Shown here piece by piece: positions 56,302 through 64,000 of a stretch of DNA of 64,000 nucleotides. The notes beneath the pieces were generated by a model. It saw nothing but the letters and a program-made list of their open reading frames with translations. It made no database searches and was not told the origin of the DNA. The position numbers were made by a program, and so were the translations under genes. The stretch spans positions 1 through 64,000 of the forward strand of contig NZ_JOFL01000020.1 in assembly GCF_000719265.1 (NCBI RefSeq), written 5' to 3'. Numbering within the stretch: position 1 is the first letter of the stretch; each line of letters begins with the position of its first letter. This DNA is from Streptomyces roseoverticillatus (GTDB lineage: Bacteria > Actinomycetota > Actinomycetes > Streptomycetales > Streptomycetaceae).

Positions 56302-57153
56302 ATGAAGGAGAATTCGGCCGCCGAGCCGGTGGATTCGACATGTACCGGACGAGTGGAACCGCCCTGCGTGCAAGTGCAAACGCAGGACGGGATCGCCCTG
56401 CTGACCCTGAACCGCCCCGCGACGGGTAATTCCATGAATGCCGAGCTGCTCACGGACCTGCGTTCCGCATTGCGCGAGTTGGCGGCGCAAACCGCACTGC
56501 GCGGGGTGCTGATCACCGGAGCCGGTAAGGCGTTCTCGCTCGGCGGGGACGTCCGCGCGTACCACCGGGCCCTGTCGGGCGACTCCTTCGACGCCGCCGC
56601 CTACGGCGATCGTCTGACGTCGCTGCTCTCGGAGGTCGTGCTCACCGTACGGTCCATCGGCTGCCCCGTGCTGGCCGCCGTGAACGGCCAGGCGGCGGGG
56701 GCCGGTTTCTCGCTCGCCCTCGCCTGCGACCTCCGGCTGGCCTCGCGGCGCGCGTCGTTCCACTTCGCGTACGGGGCGATCGGCGCGTCCACCGACGCGG
56801 GAATGGCGTGGTTCCTGCCCCGGGTGGTCGGCTATCCGCGCGCACTGGAGCTCCTGCTGGAGCAGCCGGTGCTACGGGCCGCCCGGGCGCAGCGCGAGGG
56901 CGTCGTGAGTGCGGTGGTGGAGCCGGAGGAGCTTCTCGGGGCGGGGCTGGCGCGCCTGCGGCAGCTGGCGGACGCCGCGCCGCACGCCGTCCGCAGCGCC
57001 AAACGGCTGCTCGACCGGAGCCTGTCGACGGGGCTGGCCGAGCATCTGGAGCTGGAGCGGAGGGACTTCGCGGAGGGCGTCGCCTCGCAGGACATGCGGC
57101 ACGGGATCACGGCTCTGCTCGACGGAGAGTGGCCGCGCTTCCAGGGGCGCTGA
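56302..57153 (+). CDS. Enoyl-CoA hydratase/isomerase (crotonase) family protein
   Basis: 283 residues from ATG 56302; an in-frame ATG-like start at 56266 is possible but neither has a clear ribosome site. Crotonase oxyanion loops are visible in GKAFSLGGDVRAY and AAVNGQAAGAGFSLALACDL, then GAIGASTDAGMAWFLPRVVG. It is divergent from the acyl operon and could hydrate, isomerise or cleave its acyl intermediates. Its 3' end overlaps the convergent MFS gene by 47 bp. Confidence 0.87.
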   Translation: MKENSAAEPVDSTCTGRVEPPCVQVQTQDGIALLTLNRPATGNSMNAELLTDLRSALRELAAQTALRGVLITGAGKAFSLGGDVRAYHRALSGDSFDAAAYGDRLTSLLSEVVLTVRSIGCPVLAAVNGQAAGAGFSLALACDLRLASRRASFHFAYGAIGASTDAGMAWFLPRVVGYPRALELLLEQPVLRAARAQREGVVSAVVEPEELLGAGLARLRQLADAAPHAVRSAKRLLDRSLSTGLAEHLELERRDFAEGVASQDMRHGITALLDGEWPRFQGR

Positions 57154-58561
57154 CCTCCTCCCCCGCGGCGGCGGGAGCGCGGCCGGCCCGGCCGGTGCCG
57201 CCCGGGAGGCAGAGGGTCAGGAGGATCGCCGGCACCGTGCACGCGGCGGCGAGGAGCCAGCCCCGCTGCAGGGCGTGGCCCAGGGCGTCCGGTGCGGGCG
57301 TGCCGACGGCCGCGACCAGCAGCGCGACCCCGAGCACGGCGCCGGTCTGGCGGGCCGCCGAGTTGGCGGCGGTGCCCACGGCGAACCGGGCCGGAGGGAC
57401 GTCGGCGAGCGCCGCCGCGCCCAGGCCGGGCAGGCTCGCCCCGGCCCCGATCCCGGTGAGCGCGCTGACGGGCAGCCACGCGCCGGCGAAGTCGGGGTGC
57501 GGCCCGATCCATGTCCCGTACAGGCAGGCGCCGGCCGCGAACACCAGCATCCCGGCGACGCACACGGCACGGGCCCCGAAGCGGCGGGCCAGCCGCTCGG
57601 CGGGCAGGGCCACCAGGGACGCGGCGATCGGCGCGGGCGTGACGGCGAGGCCTGCCCGCAGCGTGGAGTAGTCCCACACCGCCGTCAGGTAGAGGACGTT
57701 GCACAGCAGCGTCGCGAAGAACGCGATAGCGAAGATCAGGGACGCCGCGTTGGCCACGGAGAAGGACCGCAGCCGCAGCAGTGCCGGGTCGACGACCGGG
57801 GCGGCGTGGCGCGCGGAGCGCAGGGCCACCGCGAGCAGCGCCGCGGCGGCCAGCGCCAGGGTGCCGAGTGTGGCGCGCGTCCCCCAGCCCCAGTCCTGGC
57901 CCTTGACCGCGGCGAGGGCCAGGGCCCCGACGGCGACGCCGAGGAGGCCGGCCCCGGGCAGGTCGGGCAGCGGCAGGCCGCGGGGCTCGCGGCTCTCGGT
58001 CAGCACCCGCCATCCGGCCACGGCCGTCACGACGCCCAGCGGCAGGTTGACCAGGAACACCAGCTCCCAGCCCCGGAGGGCGACGAGCACCCCGCCCACG
58101 GACGGGCCGATCCCGGCGGCGACCGCCGAGGCCGCCCCGTACGCGGCGACGGCGGCGGCCCGGCGGGCCGCGGGGAAGACCTCCAGGAGCAGCGCCAGCG
58201 ACGTCGGGACGAGCAGGGCGCCGCCCGTCGCCTGCAGGACCCGCGCCGCCACGAGCAGCGGCACGTTCCCGGCGAGGGCGCACAGCCCCGAGGCCGCGGT
58301 GAACAGGACGAGGCCGAGCAGGAAGGAGCGCTTGCGGCCCCAGCGGTCGGCGAGCCGCCCGAAGGGGACGAGGAAGGCGGCGAAGGCGATGTTGTAGCCG
58401 TTGAGGACCCAGGAGAGGTCGCCCAGGGAGTTGCGCGGGAAGGAGGTCTCCATGTCGGGGACCGCGATGTTGACGATCGTCGCGTCGAGGAACGCCATGA
58501 ACGCCCCGACCAGGGTGACGGCGGTGACGGACCTGCGGCGTAAGGGCGGTCGGCTGCTCAC
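57107..58561 (-). CDS. MFS drug-resistance type transporter (EmrB/QacA-like)
   Basis: 484 residues from GTG 58559-58561 (GGTGAGG upstream); the longer frame to 58810 has no transporter features. The start TLVGAFMAFLDATIVNIAVP is the DHA2 family signature, FGRLADRWGRKRSFLLGLVL the loop motif, and about fourteen membrane segments can be seen. It may export the product of the acyl operon or give resistance. Its last 15 codons lie opposite the end of the crotonase gene. Confidence 0.9.
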   Translation of the reverse strand: MSSRPPLRRRSVTAVTLVGAFMAFLDATIVNIAVPDMETSFPRNSLGDLSWVLNGYNIAFAAFLVPFGRLADRWGRKRSFLLGLVLFTAASGLCALAGNVPLLVAARVLQATGGALLVPTSLALLLEVFPAARRAAAVAAYGAASAVAAGIGPSVGGVLVALRGWELVFLVNLPLGVVTAVAGWRVLTESREPRGLPLPDLPGAGLLGVAVGALALAAVKGQDWGWGTRATLGTLALAAAALLAVALRSARHAAPVVDPALLRLRSFSVANAASLIFAIAFFATLLCNVLYLTAVWDYSTLRAGLAVTPAPIAASLVALPAERLARRFGARAVCVAGMLVFAAGACLYGTWIGPHPDFAGAWLPVSALTGIGAGASLPGLGAAALADVPPARFAVGTAANSAARQTGAVLGVALLVAAVGTPAPDALGHALQRGWLLAAACTVPAILLTLCLPGGTGRAGRAPAAAGEEVSAPGSAATLRRAEP

Positions 58562-58892
58562 GAGGACCTCACCAACGGGACGTCGGGCACAGGCCTGGGA
58601 CTCGGACCCCTGGTGGAGCCCGGACACTGTATGCCGCTCCGGGCGGGCCGGACAAGGACACGTGTGCGGCCCGCGGATCACCGGGCGCAGCGCCGCTACC
58701 GAGCGTGACGGCGGGTGCTTCCCGTTCGCGCCGCGGAAGAGGGCGGGGTAGACATGGGATATGGCCCGAATCCGGGACCGCTCCTCGGGGCCCTCGGGCC
58801 GCAGGTTCACCGGTCGGCGCCGAGACAGCAGGCGTGAGCCGGAGCAGTCGCACCACGGCTCACGGGTGCCGTCGGCCGGAGGTCTCCGGTCG
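58562..58892. other. Divergent region before the SpoIIE-type gene
   Basis: 331 bp. An open frame from ATG 58761 could extend the next protein by 44 Arg-rich residues; otherwise I see no gene. No clear promoter elements stand out. Confidence 0.45.
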
Positions 58893-61523
58893 ATGGCGCG
58901 CAGCCGCAGTGTCGCCGGTCAGATGTTCCTGCTGCAGCTGCTGATCGTCCTGCTGCTCGTCGTCGCCGCGGTGGTCACGCTGGTGCTCCAGGCGCGGAGT
59001 GACAGGTTCCAGGCGGCGCGCGACCGATCGCTCGCCGCCGCACAGACGTTCGCCCACAGCCCCGGCCTGGTCGACACGCTGCGCGGCCCGGACCCCAGCA
59101 AGGTGCTCCAGCCGCTGACGGAGGCCGCCCGCAAGGAGGCGGGCGTCGACTTCATCGTCGTGACCGACCGGAACGGGGTGCGGTACACCCACCCCCGGCC
59201 CGAGCTCATCGGCAAGCAGTTCATCGGCACCATCGCGCCCTCGCAGGCCGGGCACGTCACCATCGAGAGCGTCCACGGCCCCCTCGGCGAGGAGGTGCAG
59301 GCCGTGGTCCCCGTGGAGGACGACCACGGCAACGTCGTCGGCCTCGTCTCGTCCGGGCTGAAGGTCAGCTCGGTGAGCAGCGCCGTCGACCGGCAGCTGC
59401 CGCTCGTCCTCGCCGCCGGCGGTGCCGCGCTCGCCCTGGCCACGGGCGGCGCGGCCCTCGTCAGCAGGCGGCTGCGCCGCCAGACGCACGGCCTCGGCCC
59501 GTCCGAGATGACCCGGATGTACGAACACCACGACGCGGTCCTGCACGCGGTGCGGGAGGGCGTCGTCATCGTCGGCGGCGACGGCCGGGTCCTGCTCGCC
59601 AACGACGAGGCGCGCCGGCTCCTGGACCTGCCGCCGGACGTGGAGGGGCGGCCGGTCACCGGGCTCGGCATCGACCCCCGGATGGCGGAGCTGCTGGCGT
59701 CCCGGCGCGTCGCCAACGACGAGGTGCTGCCCGTCGGGGACCGGCTGCTCGCGGTGAACAACCGGCCCACGGACCGCCGGGGCGGCCCGCCCGGCAGCGT
59801 GGCCACCCTGCGCGACTCCACCGAACTGCGCGCGCTCGCGGGACGGGCCGAGGCGGCCCGCGAACGGCTCAAGCTGCTGTACGACGCGAGCGTGGCCATC
59901 GGCACGACGCTCGACGTCCAGCGCACCGCCGAGGAGCTCACCCAGGTGTCCTCCCCCCGGTTCGCCGACTACGCCACCGTCGACCTCGCCGAGCCCGTCC
60001 TGCGCGGCGACGAGCCCCGCATGCTGGGGGCGGGCAGCGAGGCGCCCGAGCTGCGCCGCGTGGCACTCAGCGGCACCCCCGACGACCACCCGCTGTACCG
60101 GGCGGGCGAGGTGCACCGGTTCGCCGCGCCCACGCCCCAGGCCACCGGCTTCGTCAGCGGGAAGGCCATCCTCGTGCCGGACCTCGCGGCGTCCGCGGGC
60201 TGGCGCACCCAGGACGTCGAGCGGACGCAGGAAATACTGGACTACGGCTTCCACTCCCTGATCACCGTGCCGCTCAAGGCGCGCGGCGTGCTGATGGGCA
60301 TCGCCAACTTCTGGCGGGCGCAGAGCAGCGACACCTTCGAGGAGGACGACCTGTCCCTGGCCGAGGAGCTGGCGGCGCGGGCCGCGGTGTGCATCGACAA
60401 CGCCCGGCGCTTCACGCGCGAGCACGCCATGGCGGTCACGCTGCAGCACAGCCTGCTGCCGCGCGGCCTGCCCGAGCAGAACGCCCTCGACATCGCCTAC
60501 CGCTACCTGCCGGCCCAGGCGGGGGTGGGCGGCGACTGGTTCGACGTCATCCCGCTGCCCGGGGCGCGCGTCGCCATGGTCGTCGGCGACGTCGTCGGCC
60601 ACGGCCTGCACGCCGCCGCCACGATGGGCCGGCTCCGTACGGCCGTGCAGAACTTCTCCTCCCTGGACCTGCCGCCGGACGAGCTCCTCGGGCACCTCGA
60701 CGAGCTCGTCGGCCGCATCGACCAGGAATCCGCGGGCCTGGACGAGGAGGCCCCGATCGCCGGCGCCACCTGCCTGTACGCGATCTACGACCCGGCCACG
60801 GGCGTGTGCGCCATGGCCCGGGCCGGGCACCCCCTGCCGGCGCTCGTGCACCCCGACGGCTCGGTCGAGTTCCCCGAGCTCCCCGCCGGGCCGCCGCTCG
60901 GCCTCGGCGGGCTGCCCTTCGAGGCCGGGGAACTGCAGCTGGCCGAGGGCAGCAGCCTCGCGCTCTACACCGACGGCCTCGTCGAGGACCGCAAGCGGGA
61001 CATCGACGCCGGCCTCGCGATCCTCCGCGACACGCTGGCCCGTCCCGGCCGGACGCCCGAGGAGACCTGCGACGCGGTGATCAGCGCGCTGCTGCCGGCC
61101 CGGCAGCGGGACGACATCGCCCTCCTCGTCGCCCGCACCTGCCGCCTCCCGGCCGACCGGTCGGCCGAGTGGGAGCTGCCCTCCGACCCCGCGGTCGTCT
61201 CGCGCGCCCGCGCCGACGTCACGCAGCAGCTGTCCGACTGGGGCATGGACGAGGCCGCGTTCACCACCGAGCTGATCCTCAGCGAGCTCATCACCAACGC
61301 CATCCGCCACGCCTCGGGGCCGGTCCGCGTCCGCCTGCTGCGCGACCGCGCCCTGATCTGCGAGGTCGCCGACGGCAGCAGCACGTCGCCGCACCTGCGC
61401 TACGCCGCGGCGGAGGACGAGGGCGGCCGGGGCCTGTTCCTCGTCGCTCAGCTGGCGGAGCGGTGGGGCACGCGGTACACCCCGGAGGGCAAGGTCATCT
61501 GGGCGGAACAGCCGTTGCCGTGA
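58893..61523 (+). CDS. Multidomain SpoIIE-type PP2C phosphatase with PAS, GAF and ATPase domains
   Basis: 876 residues from ATG 58893 (GGAGG ten bases upstream); ATG 58761 is an alternative. Order: membrane helix (about 10-30), extracellular sensor domain of Cache type (GVDFIVVTDRNGVRYTHPRP), second helix near 175-190, PAS (VVIVGGDGRVLLANDEARRL), GAF (about 335-515), SpoIIE phosphatase (GVGGDWFDVIPLPG, ALYTDGLVEDRKRD), and a C-terminal RsbW-like ATPase (TELILSELITNAIRHA). It can in principle both dephosphorylate an anti-anti-sigma factor and bind it or a sigma factor. Such proteins are abundant in Streptomyces. Its sigma targets are not in the window. Confidence 0.93.
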   Translation: MARSRSVAGQMFLLQLLIVLLLVVAAVVTLVLQARSDRFQAARDRSLAAAQTFAHSPGLVDTLRGPDPSKVLQPLTEAARKEAGVDFIVVTDRNGVRYTHPRPELIGKQFIGTIAPSQAGHVTIESVHGPLGEEVQAVVPVEDDHGNVVGLVSSGLKVSSVSSAVDRQLPLVLAAGGAALALATGGAALVSRRLRRQTHGLGPSEMTRMYEHHDAVLHAVREGVVIVGGDGRVLLANDEARRLLDLPPDVEGRPVTGLGIDPRMAELLASRRVANDEVLPVGDRLLAVNNRPTDRRGGPPGSVATLRDSTELRALAGRAEAARERLKLLYDASVAIGTTLDVQRTAEELTQVSSPRFADYATVDLAEPVLRGDEPRMLGAGSEAPELRRVALSGTPDDHPLYRAGEVHRFAAPTPQATGFVSGKAILVPDLAASAGWRTQDVERTQEILDYGFHSLITVPLKARGVLMGIANFWRAQSSDTFEEDDLSLAEELAARAAVCIDNARRFTREHAMAVTLQHSLLPRGLPEQNALDIAYRYLPAQAGVGGDWFDVIPLPGARVAMVVGDVVGHGLHAAATMGRLRTAVQNFSSLDLPPDELLGHLDELVGRIDQESAGLDEEAPIAGATCLYAIYDPATGVCAMARAGHPLPALVHPDGSVEFPELPAGPPLGLGGLPFEAGELQLAEGSSLALYTDGLVEDRKRDIDAGLAILRDTLARPGRTPEETCDAVISALLPARQRDDIALLVARTCRLPADRSAEWELPSDPAVVSRARADVTQQLSDWGMDEAAFTTELILSELITNAIRHASGPVRVRLLRDRALICEVADGSSTSPHLRYAAAEDEGGRGLFLVAQLAERWGTRYTPEGKVIWAEQPLP

Positions 61524-61842
61524 TGCGGCGGGAACAGGCCGGCCCGGGCGGGTTCGACCGGGTGGGCCGTCCCCGCGGGGAAGAAGGCGAGGAACACTCC
61601 GGCCACGACGCCGGACACACGGACACAGAATCGCTTCCACATGGCGTCGTGACTACCCCCGGCGGGCGGGGCATGCGCGGCGGGGGGCCGGGTTCAGCCG
61701 ATCGGGGAATGCGGTGAACCCAAGTTCCGTAGGCCTGGGGCGAGTTGGATGTTGCGCGCGCCGAGGGCTGCGCCCGCGGACGCAGCGAGGCCGGCGCCGG
61801 GCCCCTGCACGGGGCCCGGCGCCGGCCTGGCGCGAGGGGGGG
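61524..61842. other. Intergenic region with the CsbD terminator
   Basis: No gene I can support. A minus-strand frame of 64 codons (61448-61642) begins with a signal-peptide-like stretch but overlaps the phosphatase C-terminus and lacks a ribosome site. The csbD terminator fills its right side. Confidence 0.5.
61789..61827 (-). terminator. Terminator of the CsbD gene
   Basis: Perfect 17-bp stem (GGCCGGCGCCGGGCCCC and complement) with loop TGCAC, 16 bp beyond the csbD stop. Confidence 0.85.
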
Positions 61843-62010
61843 CTATCGCCCGCCCAGCGACTTCTTGGCCTTCTCGGCGGACTCCTGCACCTTGCCCGTC
61901 AGCTTCTCGGCCCGGCCCTCCGCCTCCAACCGCTTGTCGTCGGCCGCCCTGCCGGCGGTCTCCTTGAGCTTGCCCTTGACCTGCTTCGCCTTCGCTTTGC
62001 CCTTGCCCAT
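61843..62010 (-). CDS. CsbD-family stress protein
   Basis: 55 residues from ATG 62008-62010 with AAGGGAG upstream. The sequence is very rich in Lys, Glu and Ala: MGKGKAKAKQVKGKLKETAG, then LEAEGRAEKLTGKVQESAEK. This is the CsbD pattern (general stress, sigma-B dependent in Bacillus); biochemical role is unknown. Stress control could link it to the neighbouring SpoIIE-type phosphatase, but this is only proximity. Confidence 0.87.
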   Translation of the reverse strand: MGKGKAKAKQVKGKLKETAGRAADDKRLEAEGRAEKLTGKVQESAEKAKKSLGGR

Positions 62011-62154
62011 GTCGGGGACTCCCTTGCGTGTGCGATAAAGGGGGTTCTGCCGGAATCCACCCTCCGGCCGGTGCCCCGGGCCCGCAACCGCAGAGCCGGA
62101 CCCGCGCGCAGTACAGGCGGTGCCGCCGTCCGGCCCCCGCCCGTACGGAGCCCC

Positions 62155-62961
62155 TCACTTCAGCCAGAACCCCGAGCGCTCCAGCCACAGGTCGAGCAGG
62201 GGCTCGTCGCCGAGGATCTCGACGCCGCCGGTGCCGCTGGGCGTGGGGCGCCGGTAGACGAACAGCACGAGGTCGGTCGGCGAGCCGCACACGGCGACGG
62301 AGGCCTTGGCGTGGGCGCGGCTCCAGCGAGCGGTGTCGCCGGTGAGGTCGACCAGCCACTCCCCCGCGGTCGTGCCCGCGGGGCCGGTGGCGTGGAAGTG
62401 GAGCGTGCGGCCGGGCCCGAGCAGGGCGGGGCCGCCCGGCGGGGTCTCGGCGGCCTCGGCGTACGAGGCGAACGTCATCCATTCGTCGAGCGCGTCGAGG
62501 GCGACCTCCTCGTCCAGCCGGTAGTCCGCGCGGGCGGTCAGCGCGGCGTCGGCCCGGTGGACGGCCGTCTCGTGCGTCATGCGGCGGGCCCAGAAGGCCG
62601 CTGAGCGCTCCTCGGAGGGCGACCAGACCTCCGCACCGGGGCCGGCCGCGCGCAGCGTCCCGGACAGCCGGGCGGCACCCTCGGCGAGCCACGCGTCGAG
62701 GAAGGCGCCGTCCTCGTCGGTGTAACGGGCGAGGGCGGCGTCGCTGACGGGGTCGTCGGCGACGGGCCCGGTGGCCCTGGTGCGGACGGTCTCCTCGGCC
62801 CAGCGGTGGGTGCCGCCGATGTGGCGCAGCAGCTGGCCGAGGTTCCAGCCGGGGCAGGAGGGCACGCGGGCCCGCATGTCGGCGCCCTTGACGTGCGACC
62901 TCAACAGATCGGTCTGCGCGGTGATTTCGGCGCAGCAGCGGTCGAAGCTCAGGGTACTCAT
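62155..62961 (-). CDS. Mycothiol-dependent maleylpyruvate isomerase-like (MDMPI/DinB) protein
   Basis: 268 residues from ATG 62959-62961, overlapping the DUF2127 stop (ATGA). The N-terminal MDMPI fold has VPSCPGWNLGQLLRHIGGTHRWAEETV, and later MTHETAVHRADAAL, with His residues placed as metal ligands. The C-terminal about 100 residues form the MDMPI_C domain (VDLTGDTARWSRAHAKASVAVCGSPTDLVLF). The family in actinobacteria uses mycothiol in isomerisation or detoxification. Substrate unknown. Confidence 0.87.
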   Translation of the reverse strand: MSTLSFDRCCAEITAQTDLLRSHVKGADMRARVPSCPGWNLGQLLRHIGGTHRWAEETVRTRATGPVADDPVSDAALARYTDEDGAFLDAWLAEGAARLSGTLRAAGPGAEVWSPSEERSAAFWARRMTHETAVHRADAALTARADYRLDEEVALDALDEWMTFASYAEAAETPPGGPALLGPGRTLHFHATGPAGTTAGEWLVDLTGDTARWSRAHAKASVAVCGSPTDLVLFVYRRPTPSGTGGVEILGDEPLLDLWLERSGFWLK

Positions 62962-63842
62962 GGGGCCACGGTACGGTCCGGCGCCGGAGCGCTGCCGCCG
63001 CCGGGGCCGGGGTGGACCCGTTCCAGGGCCTCCCAGCCGCTGTCGTGCGCGCGGACGTCGGCCTCGGCCCGGCCGCCCCCGCGCAGCCCGAACAGGCGCT
63101 TGGCGACGAGCAGGTACACCACGACGGCGAGGTTGATGACGAGGGTGAGGACCTTCAAGGCGCTGACGTGGCCGGTGAGTTCGTAGACCTCGGGGACGAG
63201 GAGCACGGACGTCGCGACGAAGGTGAGGTACTCGGCCCACCGGCGCGCCCGCCACAGGCCGACGGCCTCCACGCCTTCGAGGACCGCGTACGCGGCGACG
63301 ACGGCGCCGATGACCCACAGGGTGCGGCCGTGGGCGGCGAAGGCCCGTTCGGCTTCGCCGAGCAGGCCGCGGCCGTGGGCGCCGGTGGGGCCGCCGACGC
63401 CGTTCTGCAGGGCGTCGGCGAAGCGGTAGAAGGGGCCCCTGAGCCGCTCCCGCTCGCGGGCGAAGACGAAGACGGCGACGGCGAGCACGGCCAGGACCAC
63501 GCAGTGCAGCATGCGGTCGAGGGCGATCAGGCGCAGGACGTAGCGGTCGCGCAACGGGCGGCCGCGCAGGGGCAGCTCGACGGCCGCACGCTCCGGGGGC
63601 GTGTCCCGCGCGGGCCGGGCGGGCGGCGGCAGAGCCAGCCAGGCGTCGCAGCGCAGGCACCGGTGCCAGCGCAGGCCGCCGGCGTCCTCGCGCACGAGCA
63701 GGGCGTCGGCGGGGCGTACGGCCGCGGCGTCCGTGCCGACCAGGCGGTGGCCGTGCAGGGCGCATTCGAGGAGTTCGTACCGGATGCGGCGGCGTTCGGG
63801 GCGCGCGCCCGGAGCGGCCGTCAGTCCCGGCCCGTCGCTCAC
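62958..63842 (-). CDS. DUF2127-family membrane protein
   Basis: 294 residues from GTG 63840-63842; a TTG at 63861-63863 is the other choice. The cytosolic N-terminus has a CxxC pair (LRWHRCLRCDAWLAL), then four hydrophobic segments near 115-135, 175-195, 205-225 and 235-255, with VLEGVEAVGLWRARRWAEYL between. This is the DUF2127 pattern; function is unknown. It is coupled to the MDMPI-like gene. Right of its start (63843-64000) I see no gene. Confidence 0.83.
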   Translation of the reverse strand: MSDGPGLTAAPGARPERRRIRYELLECALHGHRLVGTDAAAVRPADALLVREDAGGLRWHRCLRCDAWLALPPPARPARDTPPERAAVELPLRGRPLRDRYVLRLIALDRMLHCVVLAVLAVAVFVFARERERLRGPFYRFADALQNGVGGPTGAHGRGLLGEAERAFAAHGRTLWVIGAVVAAYAVLEGVEAVGLWRARRWAEYLTFVATSVLLVPEVYELTGHVSALKVLTLVINLAVVVYLLVAKRLFGLRGGGRAEADVRAHDSGWEALERVHPGPGGGSAPAPDRTVAP

Positions 63843-64000
63843 GCGCCCACCGTCCCTCCGCAACCGGCTCGGCCGCCGCGGCCGTGCGGGCCGCTCCAGG
63901 GCACGAGTATGGCCGGTCGGGCCGCACGGGGCCGGGATTCAGGGGGTGTATTCAGTATCCCTGTACCCGGGCGGGCCTGTCACCATCCGCCGGGATGATC

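Noticed and set aside
61448..61642. 64-codon minus-strand frame with a signal-peptide-like start
   Set aside because: It overlaps the C-terminus of the SpoIIE-type gene, has no ribosome site and no recognised similarity.

Overview
The window looks like a stretch of a Streptomyces (or close relative) chromosome. GC is very high, GTG and TTG starts are common, and genes are often coupled by ATGA/GTGA overlaps. It carries a rodlin, class III lanthipeptide synthetases, a contractile injection system, secreted metalloproteases and a mycothiol-type DinB-fold protein.

Layout. 1-2721 (minus): edge of a phage-tail-like contractile injection locus, with an intact sheath gene (cut by the window edge), a tube gene and a second, broken sheath gene. 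3072-10262: housekeeping and accessory genes: a lone dhaK, a NERD-domain helicase, a short M4 protease and a two-component pair. 10470-18712 (plus): a compact lanthipeptide locus with a radical SAM enzyme, a LanKC whose lyase and kinase residues are lost, two 31-residue precursors, an intact-looking LanKC, an MFS exporter and an IscX homologue. 18942-23284: a full-length M4 protease, a four-gene roadblock/DUF4388 operon and a rodlin. 23490-34032: a single-chain highly reducing type I PKS with a C-methyltransferase, coupled to an MMPL transporter, then a TerD-family gene. 34069-43497: serine hydrolase, ABC exporter, secreted trypsin-like protease, tRNA-Lys(CTT), an RlpA-like protein coupled to a stand-alone condensation-domain protein, PolX and CapA. 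43801-44112: a 78-bp tandem repeat array. 44235-46972: secreted phospholipase C and an Sfp-type phosphopantetheinyl transferase. 46944-58561: a coupled fatty-acid-synthase-like operon (KR, ACP, KAS II, InhA-like enoyl reductase, AfsA-family double-hotdog protein, KAS III, HemN-like radical SAM enzyme, hydrolase, flavoprotein) with a divergent crotonase and an MFS pump. 58893-63842: SpoIIE-type phosphatase, CsbD, an MDMPI-like enzyme and a DUF2127 membrane protein.

How the genes may work together (inference). The lanthipeptide locus looks self-contained: LanKC2 could phosphorylate, eliminate and cyclise two WPCANS peptides, with LanKC1 as a non-catalytic partner and the radical SAM enzyme adding a second modification. 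The minus-strand operon at 46944-56159 has its own ACP, condensing enzymes, reductases and a nearby PPTase, but no recognisable FabA/FabZ dehydratase; the AfsA-family hotdog protein is the candidate for that role or for a DHAP-ester-forming role. The strongest candidates for something undescribed are the lanthipeptide locus with its degenerate LanKC and mirrored Cys-x2-Ser-x2-Ser cores, and this hotdog/HemN fatty-acyl operon.
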